Below are positions 1-9,510 of a stretch of DNA of 64,000 bases, in pieces. Below the pieces are notes generated by a model. That model saw nothing but the letters and a program-made list of their open reading frames with translations, was not told the origin of the DNA and searched no databases. The DNA lies in contig SXIH01000028.1 of assembly GCA_005772895.1 (NCBI GenBank), forward strand, positions 1 to 64,000, read 5' to 3'. The position numbers were made by a program, and so were the translations under genes. Source of the stretch: Bacteroidota bacterium. GTDB lineage: Bacteria; Bacteroidota; Bacteroidia; 2-12-FULL-35-15. Position 1 is the stretch's first letter; each line of letters opens with the position of its first letter.

Positions 1-390
1 GAAGATTTTTTAGAAACTTATAATTTTTTAAACGAATTACCAATTTCCTACCTGCACGTTTTTACATATTCAGAAAGAGATAATACGGATGCGATTCACT
101 TGAAAGGAATTATCCCCATTGCTACACGAAAAAAACGCAATAAAATGTTGCGCATTTTATCTGCAAAAAAACTTCGTCACTTTTACGAACAACATTTAGG
201 AGAAACCAGAACTGTACTTTTTGAAGCTGATAATAAAGAAGGGTTTATGCATGGTTTTACTGATAATTATATAAAAGTAAAAACGCCTTACAATCCAGAA
301 CTGGTAAACCAACTTAAACAAGTAGATTTAAAAGAGTTGGACGCTGACGGTTGCGTAATGGCAGATGCTGCAGTTTACAGCTTAGTTTAA
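1..390 (+). CDS. mtaB: tRNA (t6A37) methylthiotransferase MtaB, C-terminal fragment (5' truncated by window)
   Basis: Frame 1 is open from base 1 (EDFLETYNFLNELPISYLHVFTYSERDNTDAIHLKGIIP...). The YLHVFTYSERxxT motif plus a TRAM-like tail is typical of MtaB/MiaB radical SAM methylthiotransferases. Confidence 0.82.
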   Translation, partial: EDFLETYNFLNELPISYLHVFTYSERDNTDAIHLKGIIPIATRKKRNKMLRILSAKKLRHFYEQHLGETRTVLFEADNKEGFMHGFTDNYIKVKTPYNPELVNQLKQVDLKELDADGCVMADAAVYSLV

Positions 391-444
391 GCTTTTCGTA
401 AATTCCTCTTTTTTCTTAAATTTGTTCTCATCAATTACTCCAAA

Positions 445-846
445 TTGAACGAAACATTAACGATAATCCGAAAAAAAGAACTTGCTAATGCCGAAGTAAT
501 GCTTCGTAGCGATGGAATAATACATTTCTATGTAAAAGCAAATGTTACTCTTACAGGAAATGATGCAAAAGAAATGGTAAAAGCAACGGGAGAAATTGGA
601 AACAATAAAAAATTTCCTATCCTGATTTCGTCTGGCAAATATGGAATGGCAGATGTTGATGCAAGAGAATATGCTGCCAGTCCGGATGGAAATAAATACA
701 CCATAGCCGGAGCATTAGTTGTAAAAAGTTTAGCTCAAAAATTATTAGGCAATGCATACATAAAAGTAAACAAGCCTACTACTCCAACCGCTCTATTTAA
801 TGATGAAGAAAAAGCGATTGAATGGTTAAAAACATTTATCAAATAG
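445..846 (+). CDS. STAS/SpoIIAA-like small hypothetical protein (paralogue 1)
   Basis: 133 aa ORF with TTG start; shares LRSDGI...VVK...GNAYIxxNKPxTPT...WLKTF with the next ORF and with 58619-59035. Confidence 0.7.
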   Translation: MNETLTIIRKKELANAEVMLRSDGIIHFYVKANVTLTGNDAKEMVKATGEIGNNKKFPILISSGKYGMADVDAREYAASPDGNKYTIAGALVVKSLAQKLLGNAYIKVNKPTTPTALFNDEEKAIEWLKTFIK

Positions 847-853
847 AAATCCT

Positions 854-1249
854 ATGAGCGAAGTAACTATTCTTAAAACTGTGTCAAATTTTGGATCAAT
901 CGTTTCTTTGAGAAGTGACGGAATTATGCAAATTGATATGAAAGCGAATAATACTTTACAATTGGTTGATGCAAAACAAATGGTTAATGCTTTCGCAGAA
1001 GTTGGAGGAGGGAAAAAATATCCACTATTATTTATAGCCGGTGATTTTGCTTTGGCCAGTCCGGACGCCAGAAAATATGCCTCAGGAATTGAAGCAAATC
1101 AGTATACTCTAGCGAGTGTTTTCGTAGTAAAAAACAGCATACAGAAAATGATGGGAAATGCATATATCACATTTAACAAACCTATAACCCCAACAAAGAT
1201 TATGACTAGTCAGGAAGCTGCAATTACCTGGCTAAAAACATTTCTGTAG
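854..1249 (+). CDS. STAS/SpoIIAA-like small hypothetical protein (paralogue 2)
   Basis: 131 aa ORF 7 nt downstream of its paralogue; clear sequence similarity by eye. Confidence 0.75.
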   Translation: MSEVTILKTVSNFGSIVSLRSDGIMQIDMKANNTLQLVDAKQMVNAFAEVGGGKKYPLLFIAGDFALASPDARKYASGIEANQYTLASVFVVKNSIQKMMGNAYITFNKPITPTKIMTSQEAAITWLKTFL

Positions 1250-1437
1250 AAATATTATAAACAATTTTTCACAAAAATCAAGTCCTTGTTAAAACTTTTA
1301 AAAACTTTAATTTTTTTAACACAAAACCTCTGTTCGTCCTAATTTTAAAGGAATTGTTATCAACAGCCTATTAACTCAACAAATAGGCCAAGCCATTAAA
1401 GTATATTTGAGCATAAATCTTATAATCCTATAAAAAG

Positions 1438-4131
1438 ATGCTTACTCGAATCTCCTTAATTAACTCAAAAGGTTACGGCAAGGCCGAAATGAAACTCGAC
1501 AATTGCGATTCTATCCAATTGGTTGGGCCTAATAACATTGGTAAATCAACGCTGATTTATGCGCTGAATTTCCTGTTTGTGGTTGACGGACAAAAAATGT
1601 CGTTCAGTGGTCAGCGTAAAGGTGATAAAGAAACAATTCATCACTACTTCCCCACTCATAACAAGAGTTTCTTGATTTTTGAAATCAACAAAATGGGCTA
1701 CTACTGTATTTTGGTAAAACGAAATACTGATGGTGAACTGGAATATTACAAAATCGAAAGCGATTACAATGAAGACTACTTCTTTGAAATGGAAGGAACT
1801 CACCAACGTTTATTAAGCTTTGATGAAGTAATCGAAAACCTTAACAAACGTGGTATTATGCACAGTAAGTTTGCTACAAAAACAGATGTGTTTAATGCAG
1901 TTTACCACCGCGGTACAAAAAACAATGCGGTTGTTTGGTTAGAAGATACAGTAAAGGCGGACGGATTGAGCAACAACTTTTCAAAAGTTTATCGTTATTT
2001 GATCAACTCAAAATTGATCACCAACAAGACGTTGAAAGAATCGTTGATTATTGCTGATAACCGCGAAAATGAAGGTTTAAACTTTTCTCAGAAAAACAAA
2101 AAAGACATTACCGATTTACTCCGCATCAACGAAGAAATTAAGAGCATCAAAGCTGTTCGTACGGATTTCCTTGATTTCCGTGAATTGGTAAAAGTTCACA
2201 ATTCTAAAACAACTATTGTGAGTGAATTGCTTTATGCGTTCAACACTGCATACACTGCTGCTATTCCTGAATTAGAAATTTCTTCAGTTGAGCGTGGTCG
2301 ACATATTGCTGCTATTCACAACGAAATCAACGAAATTTTAAAACCAAAAGAATTGAATTTCGCTTCTTACATCGGAGAAAAAAATGCAGAGATAAAAAAC
2401 AAAACTACTTACTTGAATGAAAAGCAAGTAGAATTGCATGAAATTAATAAATACGAAACAATTGAGTTCTTAAAAGAATCCATGAAAAATTTGGATCAAG
2501 AACGTAAAGAAATCGAAAACAGAATTACTACTATAGAAAGCCAAAAACTTTCCAGTAAACATTTGGAATTCCGTTTAGAAAAAGTGAATGATAAAATTGC
2601 ATCTGTTGAAAATCAAATCAACAACTACAACAACTTATTGATTCACAAAATTTCGAATGACGAAAAAACTAAACAGCTTTTAAATGCTATCCTTTCGGAG
2701 CAAGTATTGAGTTTACCAAGCAAACAAATCAAAAAGCAAATCAAAAAAGTATCTGATAAATTGATGCACATTTTTGATGGTGAAATTGACATTTCCAAGG
2801 GAATAGAATTAACTGAATTCAGATCTGTTAAAGAATTAAAAGATGAATTAAAAGTTTTACTTGCTGAGAAAAAAGTAACGGAAGAACTTTTGAAAACAGT
2901 TGTCGACAAAGAAAAAACAGATTTCAAATTAAAAAGTATTCTTGGAGAACTTGAACTTATTAAAGAAAAAATCAAAGGCATTGAAACAAAACCTCAATTA
3001 GAAAAGGCTGTTAAAGGCATAATTGAAGAAATTAAAACTTTCAATGAAGAGAAAAAAGAGTTGGAATTGCAATTAAATGATTTGGTGAAAGAAATTTCTA
3101 CAAAACAGATCATGTTGGATAAATTGAACGAAGAAAAACGCAATTTAGAACTTCGTGTAAAAGAATTGAAAGACCGAAAAATGGAAATGGAATCCATTGA
3201 AGTGGAACCTCGTGAATATGAGACCAACGACAATTTGGATTACATCTATTCAAAAATTCAAATTCATCAAAAAGACCGTCACGACATAAAAGCACAGAAA
3301 GATGTTGCATTCGAAGGATTAAAATATCGTTTGAGAAGCAGCATCGCTGACGAATTAGAATTTATCAACTTTGTTGAAGAAGAAATTGCTTGTTTGAGTG
3401 ATAAAGAAAGAAGTATTGATGGCTTGTTATCAAGTATCTCTACTCAATTTGCAAACCCTGCATTTACTTTATTGAAGCGTTACGAAGAGTTCAAACAATT
3501 TGTATACGAAAAATTCAACTCCAAATTAGCTACAACCCGTATATCAAACATCGAATCATTAAAAATTGATTTGATTGATAACGAGCGTATCATGGGTGAG
3601 TTAAAAGCAATCAGTTCTATTCAAGAGTTTAACGGGCAAATGAGTTTTGATTTTGACCAATCGGAAAACTTGAAAATTCTGAACACTTATTTAGATACAG
3701 GTAAAAAAGTTCATTTTGACGAATTGTTCAACATTGAATTATTGCTAGAAATCAAAGGAACAGAAAAACGTGTGGATTTAGCTAATCAAGTTGAGTCGGA
3801 TGGAACAGACAGAATGATCCGTTTGGTTATCATAATGGCAATCATTAACAGATTAGCAGTAACTGATGAACAAAACAAGATCACCTTATTTATTGACGAG
3901 GTTGCAACAATCGACAAACAAAATCGTCCGGAACTTGTTAAATTCTGTAACGCACATAACTTTATTCCAATTTTTGCTGCACCAGATGCAGTAGAAGGAT
4001 TCAACAAATACTATTTCATTTATCCTTCAAAAGGAAAAATCAATATCAACGAAAAACAAAATGCGGTGATTGTTGAAAGAAATGGTGTTGTAGAAAAAAT
4101 GGGCAAAAAGAATTTAAAAAATTTGAACTAA
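1438..4131 (+). CDS. SMC-like (MukB/MksB/JetC-type) coiled-coil ATPase
   Basis: N-terminal LVGPNNIGKSTLIYALNFLF (Walker A), long Lys/Glu-rich coiled-coil middle, C-terminal ESDGTDRMIRLVIIMAI (signature-like) and KITLFIDEVATIDKQN (Walker B), then NFIPIFAAPD. Confidence 0.8.
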   Translation: MLTRISLINSKGYGKAEMKLDNCDSIQLVGPNNIGKSTLIYALNFLFVVDGQKMSFSGQRKGDKETIHHYFPTHNKSFLIFEINKMGYYCILVKRNTDGELEYYKIESDYNEDYFFEMEGTHQRLLSFDEVIENLNKRGIMHSKFATKTDVFNAVYHRGTKNNAVVWLEDTVKADGLSNNFSKVYRYLINSKLITNKTLKESLIIADNRENEGLNFSQKNKKDITDLLRINEEIKSIKAVRTDFLDFRELVKVHNSKTTIVSELLYAFNTAYTAAIPELEISSVERGRHIAAIHNEINEILKPKELNFASYIGEKNAEIKNKTTYLNEKQVELHEINKYETIEFLKESMKNLDQERKEIENRITTIESQKLSSKHLEFRLEKVNDKIASVENQINNYNNLLIHKISNDEKTKQLLNAILSEQVLSLPSKQIKKQIKKVSDKLMHIFDGEIDISKGIELTEFRSVKELKDELKVLLAEKKVTEELLKTVVDKEKTDFKLKSILGELELIKEKIKGIETKPQLEKAVKGIIEEIKTFNEEKKELELQLNDLVKEISTKQIMLDKLNEEKRNLELRVKELKDRKMEMESIEVEPREYETNDNLDYIYSKIQIHQKDRHDIKAQKDVAFEGLKYRLRSSIADELEFINFVEEEIACLSDKERSIDGLLSSISTQFANPAFTLLKRYEEFKQFVYEKFNSKLATTRISNIESLKIDLIDNERIMGELKAISSIQEFNGQMSFDFDQSENLKILNTYLDTGKKVHFDELFNIELLLEIKGTEKRVDLANQVESDGTDRMIRLVIIMAIINRLAVTDEQNKITLFIDEVATIDKQNRPELVKFCNAHNFIPIFAAPDAVEGFNKYYFIYPSKGKININEKQNAVIVERNGVVEKMGKKNLKNLN

Positions 4132-4151
4132 GCAATTAATAGTATAATAAA

Positions 4152-5369
4152 ATGAAGGCAGAACCAAAAACCATACTCCGCTTTTTATTGGAACATTACG
4201 ATGTGATTGCTGAATTGTTTGAAACTCAATCAAAAGAAGGCGTCATAGCGTACGAAGTGTTGAATCAAATTGTAGCGAAACACGAAAGTGATGTTCGTCC
4301 GCAATTAATTGAATACAAGATATTGAGTCCGGTAAACGACAACTACGAAATTCGTACTGTATACTACAACTTGATTGAATTTGTATTAAGCGAATTCAAA
4401 CCAATGTTGCCTGAAACAATTGAAAAATACCATACTTCAATTGCGGAATTATTCCGTAAAATAAGAGAAAACATTAATGGCGATAAAGTAACATTGAGTC
4501 AACGCTTAAACGACTTAGCTATTGAGGTTCGTTCGTTCTACGAAATGGTGGAACGCAACACTCAGAGTTTATTACAGGAAACACGTGAATTAAAAGCAAA
4601 CGTTAAAAAAATTAATTATCGTGAAAAGATTGTCCGTGCTTCCCGTTGGATTGACGAATATATTATTCCATTGAACAAAATTTTGGATATCAACCATTCA
4701 ACTTCAGTTGCAACTAAATTGTATGAAATATCGGAATACTCAAACAAGTATCGTTTAAATTTTGATGATGAGAATGCTCGCGTTCAGTTTGAAAAGCTTT
4801 ATTTTCAATTGATTCAGGTTAATGATAATTTATTACGTCAATCTAAAATTCTCACAAATGAATTATTGCCTTTGATTGAACGTATCAGAACTGAGTCGAT
4901 TATTTTAACAGGATGGATTACTTATTTAAAAAATCCATACAAGCGTAAATCTCCAAAATTGCTTAAACGCAAAGACATTTCAGTTTATTCAAAAGATACC
5001 TTTTACAATGCTTCTGAAATTTTTGAACAATTCAAAAACGAAACAGATGTTTATTTTGAAGATGAAGAAAACGAATCGGAAAAGTGGATTTTCGACAAGG
5101 ATCATTATACTAAAAAGTTAAAAGACAATTTACCGGTCGAAAATTTCTTTAGCTGGTGTAATAAAACATTGAAAGAAGATTATAAAAAAGTAGAGATTGA
5201 AAAATTCTTCGCACTTACCACATTGGCTTTTGATGAAGACATTGAACGCGCATATGGCGTAAAACCAGAATTTGATAAAATAAAAATTAACGACTTAACA
5301 TTAACTGTTCCTAAAGTAACTATTAACCCACAATCACTAATAATCGACACACAAGATGGAATTTCCTAA
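4152..5369 (+). CDS. Kleisin-like (MukF/MksF/JetA-type) helical protein
   Basis: 405 aa, N-terminal winged-helix-like segment (AYEVLNQIVAKHESDVRPQLIEYKILSPVNDNYEIR), long helical middle. Lies between the SMC-like ATPase and the MksE-like ORF and overlaps the latter. Confidence 0.6.
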   Translation: MKAEPKTILRFLLEHYDVIAELFETQSKEGVIAYEVLNQIVAKHESDVRPQLIEYKILSPVNDNYEIRTVYYNLIEFVLSEFKPMLPETIEKYHTSIAELFRKIRENINGDKVTLSQRLNDLAIEVRSFYEMVERNTQSLLQETRELKANVKKINYREKIVRASRWIDEYIIPLNKILDINHSTSVATKLYEISEYSNKYRLNFDDENARVQFEKLYFQLIQVNDNLLRQSKILTNELLPLIERIRTESIILTGWITYLKNPYKRKSPKLLKRKDISVYSKDTFYNASEIFEQFKNETDVYFEDEENESEKWIFDKDHYTKKLKDNLPVENFFSWCNKTLKEDYKKVEIEKFFALTTLAFDEDIERAYGVKPEFDKIKINDLTLTVPKVTINPQSLIIDTQDGIS

Positions 5370-5883
5370 CCACCACCGCCAAATAGTAGAAGATCTTATG
5401 TCAGGCAAATTTATGTTGCCAAGCGAACGCACTTACCAAACGGTAAAAGATAACGAGCAATCGTATACCTACTTTTTCAAAGCTTCATTTAATTATGATT
5501 TGCGTTTGACACAGGATTACGCTTATCTGGTTTCAGAAGAATCAGCTGAAATGTTATCCCGTGATATTTGTATTTTCATTTCTTTATTAAGTTATGAATT
5601 GGACAGAGATGGTAAAAATTTCCTTGAAAGAATTCAGTTTTCAGAATTTGAAATGGAAGAGATAGAAAACTATTTCACCAACTCATCTTATATTGATTTG
5701 ATTTTATCAAACAAACAATTAAAAGATGCGGATTCTCGCAAAAACTTCATTAACACGTTGAACAGAAGAAACATCATCGAAAAAACCGGTGATAATCGTT
5801 TTGTATTTACATCAGCACACAAATTCTTCATGGATTTTGCAACTGACATTGTGAAATACGAAAACGCTGAAAAAGAAGAATAG
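5356..5883 (+). CDS. MukE/MksE/JetB-like small condensin subunit
   Basis: 175 aa, begins HHRQIVEDLMSGKFMLPSERTYQTVKDNEQSYTYFFKASFNYDLRLTQDYAYLV and has a C-terminal winged-helix-like region; 14-nt overlap with the upstream gene. Confidence 0.6.
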   Translation: MEFPNHHRQIVEDLMSGKFMLPSERTYQTVKDNEQSYTYFFKASFNYDLRLTQDYAYLVSEESAEMLSRDICIFISLLSYELDRDGKNFLERIQFSEFEMEEIENYFTNSSYIDLILSNKQLKDADSRKNFINTLNRRNIIEKTGDNRFVFTSAHKFFMDFATDIVKYENAEKEE

Positions 5884-5915
5884 GTTACGGATAACGAATA
5901 AAAACGAATTTACGA

Positions 5916-5936
5916 ACCTGCCTACGGTAGGCAGGT
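5916..5936. repeat. Short palindromic dispersed repeat, ACCTGCCTAC-G-GTAGGCAGGT
   Basis: Perfect 10-bp arms with a 1-nt centre; same core as 9648-9668 and 40201-40221. Confidence 0.85.
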
Positions 5937-5956
5937 CTGTGTTTGCTAAAATATTA

Positions 5957-5979
5957 GGGGCTTTTTGCCCCTTTTTTTC
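5957..5979 (+). terminator. Rho-independent terminator after the condensin-like operon
   Basis: GGGGC-TTTTT-GCCCC followed by a T tract. Confidence 0.75.
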
Positions 5980-5988
5980 TAAACAAAA

Positions 5989-6507
5989 ATGGCTAAAAAG
6001 AAAGAAACTGAAATAACTTATAAAAGCAAAATCTACAAATTAGAACATTTGGTTGGGATGCATTACTTTGAAGTTCCTCCAGATATTATTGATAAGTTAG
6101 GAGGTAAATTCAAAATGCGATTGTTGTGTACAATCAATGGCAAACTTACTTTTCAGGGTGGATTGGTAGCCTTGGGAAATGGAAGTGGTTATGTAAGTAT
6201 TAATATGGGCAGATTAAAAAAGTTGGGTTTGAAATTCAAAGATTCAGTAACCATTTCATTAAAAAAAGATGAAAGCGAATACGGAATGCCTTTATCAGAA
6301 GAACTAAAAGAACTTTTGGAACAAGACGAAGAAGGAATGAGGAGATTTAAGATGTTGACTCCCGGAAAACAGCGTTATATTATTCATTATGTTAACACTG
6401 TAAAAAGCTCCCAACTACGTATCGACAGAGCAATTTTGCTAATCACCAACCTTAAAAAAACAAAAGAAGGAAAAGAGTCTTTTAGAGCAATGCTAGGATT
6501 AGAATAG
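5989..6507 (+). CDS. YdeI/OmpD-associated family (DUF1905-like) protein
   Basis: N-terminal DUF1905-like beta domain and C-terminal EEGMRRFKMLTPGKQRYIIHYVNTVKSSQLRIDRAILLITNLKK, typical of YdeI-type proteins. Confidence 0.7.
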   Translation: MAKKKETEITYKSKIYKLEHLVGMHYFEVPPDIIDKLGGKFKMRLLCTINGKLTFQGGLVALGNGSGYVSINMGRLKKLGLKFKDSVTISLKKDESEYGMPLSEELKELLEQDEEGMRRFKMLTPGKQRYIIHYVNTVKSSQLRIDRAILLITNLKKTKEGKESFRAMLGLE

Positions 6508-6576
6508 ATTATTTATCTTTTTACACTAATCCCGCAATAATTCTTAATTTTACATTCATAATTTATAATTCCTTTT

Positions 6577-7746
6577 ATGTATCCTTCACTCTATTACGCT
6601 TTTAAAGATTTATTCGGAGATGCCCCATCTTTTTTAAAAATGGTTCAGATGTTCGGATTCTTTGTTGCCATTGCTTTTCTAACATCTGCTTATTTCTGGA
6701 CCAAGGAATTAAAACGTAAAGAAAAAGAAGGATTGTTAAGTCCAACCACTAACAAAGTTTTAAAAGGACAGAAAGCTACTTCTTCCGAATTATTTTTTTC
6801 CGGATTGCTTGGTTTTTTAATTGGATATAAATTACTCTACATCATTTTCAATTTTACAGCTTTCACAGAAGACACACAGGGCTTTTTATTATCAACTAAA
6901 GGAAATTTAATTGGCGGTATTATTCTGGGAGCAATTGGAGCGTATTTAAAATACCGGGAAAAAGAAAAAACGAAATTAGATAAACCTATTTGGGTAGAAG
7001 AACAAATGCATCCTTATCAGCATGTTGGAAACATGACTTTGATAGCGGCATTTGCAGGTTTATTGGGAGCAAAAATATTTCACAATTTAGAAAACTGGAG
7101 CACATTTGTTGCCGACCCGGTTGGAGCTCTGCTTTCATTTGACGGATTAACAATGTATGGCGGATTAATTCTTGCATCCACCTGTCTGATATTATATGGA
7201 AGAAAATATAAAATTCCTACACCACATTTAATTGACTCATCTGCTCCTTCAATTATGATTGGGTATGCTGTTGGAAGAATTGGTTGCCACATGTCGGGTG
7301 ACGGTGATTGGGGAATTCCGAGTTTAAACCCAAAACCATTTAGCTGGCTACCTGATTGGATGTGGAGTTTTGATTATCCTCACAACGTGGTAAATGATGG
7401 TGTTCCAATGTTGGACTGTGTAACTGATAAATATTGCAATCACTTGGTTCCATCCGTATACCCTACTCCATTTTATGAAACCGTGATGTGTTTTATTTTA
7501 TTTTTAATTCTCTGGAATATCCGCAAAAAAATAAAAACACCCGGAGTATTATTTTCTATTTACCTAATATTTAATGGTATTGAACGTTTCTTCATTGAAA
7601 AAATTCGTGTAAACACTTTGTATGATGTAGGCGGATTCAAATTTACACAAGCTGAATTAATTGCTACAATTTTATTTATTCTGGGAGTAGTTGGAATATT
7701 TTATTTCAAGAAATTAGAAAAGAAGAAACTTGGAGTTAGTAGCTAG
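6577..7746 (+). CDS. lgt: Prolipoprotein diacylglyceryl transferase
   Basis: Multi-pass membrane protein with YGGLI, GRIGCHMSGDGDWG, PTPFYE and GIERFFIEKIRVN motifs. Confidence 0.85.
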   Translation: MYPSLYYAFKDLFGDAPSFLKMVQMFGFFVAIAFLTSAYFWTKELKRKEKEGLLSPTTNKVLKGQKATSSELFFSGLLGFLIGYKLLYIIFNFTAFTEDTQGFLLSTKGNLIGGIILGAIGAYLKYREKEKTKLDKPIWVEEQMHPYQHVGNMTLIAAFAGLLGAKIFHNLENWSTFVADPVGALLSFDGLTMYGGLILASTCLILYGRKYKIPTPHLIDSSAPSIMIGYAVGRIGCHMSGDGDWGIPSLNPKPFSWLPDWMWSFDYPHNVVNDGVPMLDCVTDKYCNHLVPSVYPTPFYETVMCFILFLILWNIRKKIKTPGVLFSIYLIFNGIERFFIEKIRVNTLYDVGGFKFTQAELIATILFILGVVGIFYFKKLEKKKLGVSS

Positions 7747-7758
7747 GAGAAACACTCA

Positions 7759-8622
7759 CTACTCCGTGTCTTTCTCAAACGTACGCTCCGTAATATTTTT
7801 CCCGTTTTTATAATAATACACTCCGCCCCAAGCGTACTCTTCCTTCATGTATTCAAAGTCAACATCATTTATTTTTACAGTTATAATTGTAATCTTTAAA
7901 CGATCTTTCTGAATAATCTTTTCAACTTTATCTTTTACAGCAGGTTTATAATCAATAACAGGTTCCACCACTACAGGTTTTGGTTTGGGTGGTTCCGGAG
8001 TATATTCAGGTTGTTTTATTTCAACTGGAATTGGTTTGCTTGGAGGCAATTCCTGAACTACAGGTTTTGGTGGCTCGGGACGAGGATTTGGGGTTGGCTC
8101 TTTCGGTTTTGGCTTTGCATTCTCCTTATCTTTAATTTGAGATTCAGTTGCCGTTTTAGTGTAATCTTTATCAAAATCAAAATCTCCAACCAAGCCATTA
8201 TATTTTATTCTTCCAACAGGTTGTGAATAGGTAACAATTTTATCTTCGGGCTGCATTTCCAAACCAACATCCGCAGTAAATTTTGCAAAATCCTCCTTTT
8301 CTCTTCCGTTTGGAATAACAGTATTAATAATAACTTGCTTAGTAATATGACCCGGTTTTGTGAACGTAAAAACAAAATCGGAGCCCAATTCTAAGTCCAC
8401 AAAGTATTTTCCTCCGCTAGGGTCTATAGTCCTGTAAGGCTTCCCGTCACGTGTAATCGTAATCAATGAATTTTCTAAGCCTCCTTGCTGAACCGAAAAC
8501 TTCAGCTTTACAGAAAACATAGGTGCTTGAGCAAAAAGAATGGACGAAAAACATATCAGCACAATGCCAATAAAATAACCAGCTCTGTTCGAAGAACTAT
8601 TAATATTACTGATGTTTTTCAT
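7759..8622 (-). CDS. Secreted hypothetical protein with Pro-rich central region
   Basis: ORF with signal peptide (MKNISNINSSSNRAGYFIGIVLICFSSILFAQ); start placed at the internal Met rather than 8634. Confidence 0.65.
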   Translation of the reverse strand: MKNISNINSSSNRAGYFIGIVLICFSSILFAQAPMFSVKLKFSVQQGGLENSLITITRDGKPYRTIDPSGGKYFVDLELGSDFVFTFTKPGHITKQVIINTVIPNGREKEDFAKFTADVGLEMQPEDKIVTYSQPVGRIKYNGLVGDFDFDKDYTKTATESQIKDKENAKPKPKEPTPNPRPEPPKPVVQELPPSKPIPVEIKQPEYTPEPPKPKPVVVEPVIDYKPAVKDKVEKIIQKDRLKITIITVKINDVDFEYMKEEYAWGGVYYYKNGKNITERTFEKDTE

Positions 8623-8712
8623 AATCGGTACCAAAATTAATCAAATTATTGCTTTTGAATATTCTTAAGTTTCAGTCTTTTAAACGTAACTTTGTGAATA
8701 AACTATACAAGA

Positions 8713-9510
8713 ATGAGCATCAATTTACAAACACTTTGCCAAGATGTGTGTGCTTTATCGAAAGAAGTAGGTGTTTTCATTAAAAATGAAGGTGAAAAAT
8801 TCTCTTCCATGAAAGTGGAAGTAAAAGGGAAGAACGATTTTGTATCTTACGTTGACAAAACATCCGAAAAACGGATAGTTGAAAAACTAGCTCTTTTATT
8901 ACCCGAAGCCGGATTTATTGCTGAAGAAGGAACTTCCACAAAAAAAGGAGAAACTTACAATTGGGTGATTGATCCATTAGACGGAACTACTAACTTTATT
9001 CATGGAATTCCTTGTTTTGCCATTAGTATAGCATTGATGAGAAATGAAGAATTGATATTAGGAGTTATTTATGAGATCAATTTTGATGAGTGTTTTTATG
9101 CCTGGGAAGGAAGTAAAGCCTATTTAAACGGGAAAGAAATAACTGTTACAAAAACAGCAAAATTAGCCGACTCACTATTAGCAACAGGTTTTCCTTATTA
9201 CGATTATTCTAGAATGGACGAATACATAGAGTTGTTTAAATACTTTATGAAACACACACACGGTTTACGCAGATTGGGTTCAGCAGCAACCGATTTAGCG
9301 TATGTGGCATGTGGCAGATTTGAAGGGTTTTATGAATACAGTTTACAGCCTTGGGATGTAGCAGCCGGTGCATTTATCGTACAACAAGCCGGTGGAAAAG
9401 TAACTGATTTTAAAGGCGAAGAAAATTATATCTTTGGAAAAGAAATTGTTGCAGGAAATTCTGCTTGTTTTGATGAATTTTTAGATGTTGTAAAAAAACA
9501 TTTTAATTAA
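8713..9510 (+). CDS. suhB: Inositol monophosphatase family protein
   Basis: DPLDGTTNFIHGIP and QPWDVAAGAFIVQQAGG motifs. Confidence 0.88.
   Translation: MSINLQTLCQDVCALSKEVGVFIKNEGEKFSSMKVEVKGKNDFVSYVDKTSEKRIVEKLALLLPEAGFIAEEGTSTKKGETYNWVIDPLDGTTNFIHGIPCFAISIALMRNEELILGVIYEINFDECFYAWEGSKAYLNGKEITVTKTAKLADSLLATGFPYYDYSRMDEYIELFKYFMKHTHGLRRLGSAATDLAYVACGRFEGFYEYSLQPWDVAAGAFIVQQAGGKVTDFKGEENYIFGKEIVAGNSACFDEFLDVVKKHFN

Noticed and set aside
1357-1365. TTATCAACA resembling a DnaA box
   Set aside because: Mismatch to TTATNCACA and isolated; no cluster of boxes or origin gene context.
2643-3310. Minus-strand ORFs inside the SMC-like gene
   Set aside because: Antisense to Lys/Glu-rich coiled coil, which commonly gives Ser/Phe-rich shadow ORFs.
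1438-5883. Lamassu-type defence system (SMC-like LmuB plus small LmuC)
   Set aside because: No LmuA effector/nuclease gene, and ORF2/ORF3 read more like kleisin and MukE-type subunits; left as an alternative for structural checking.
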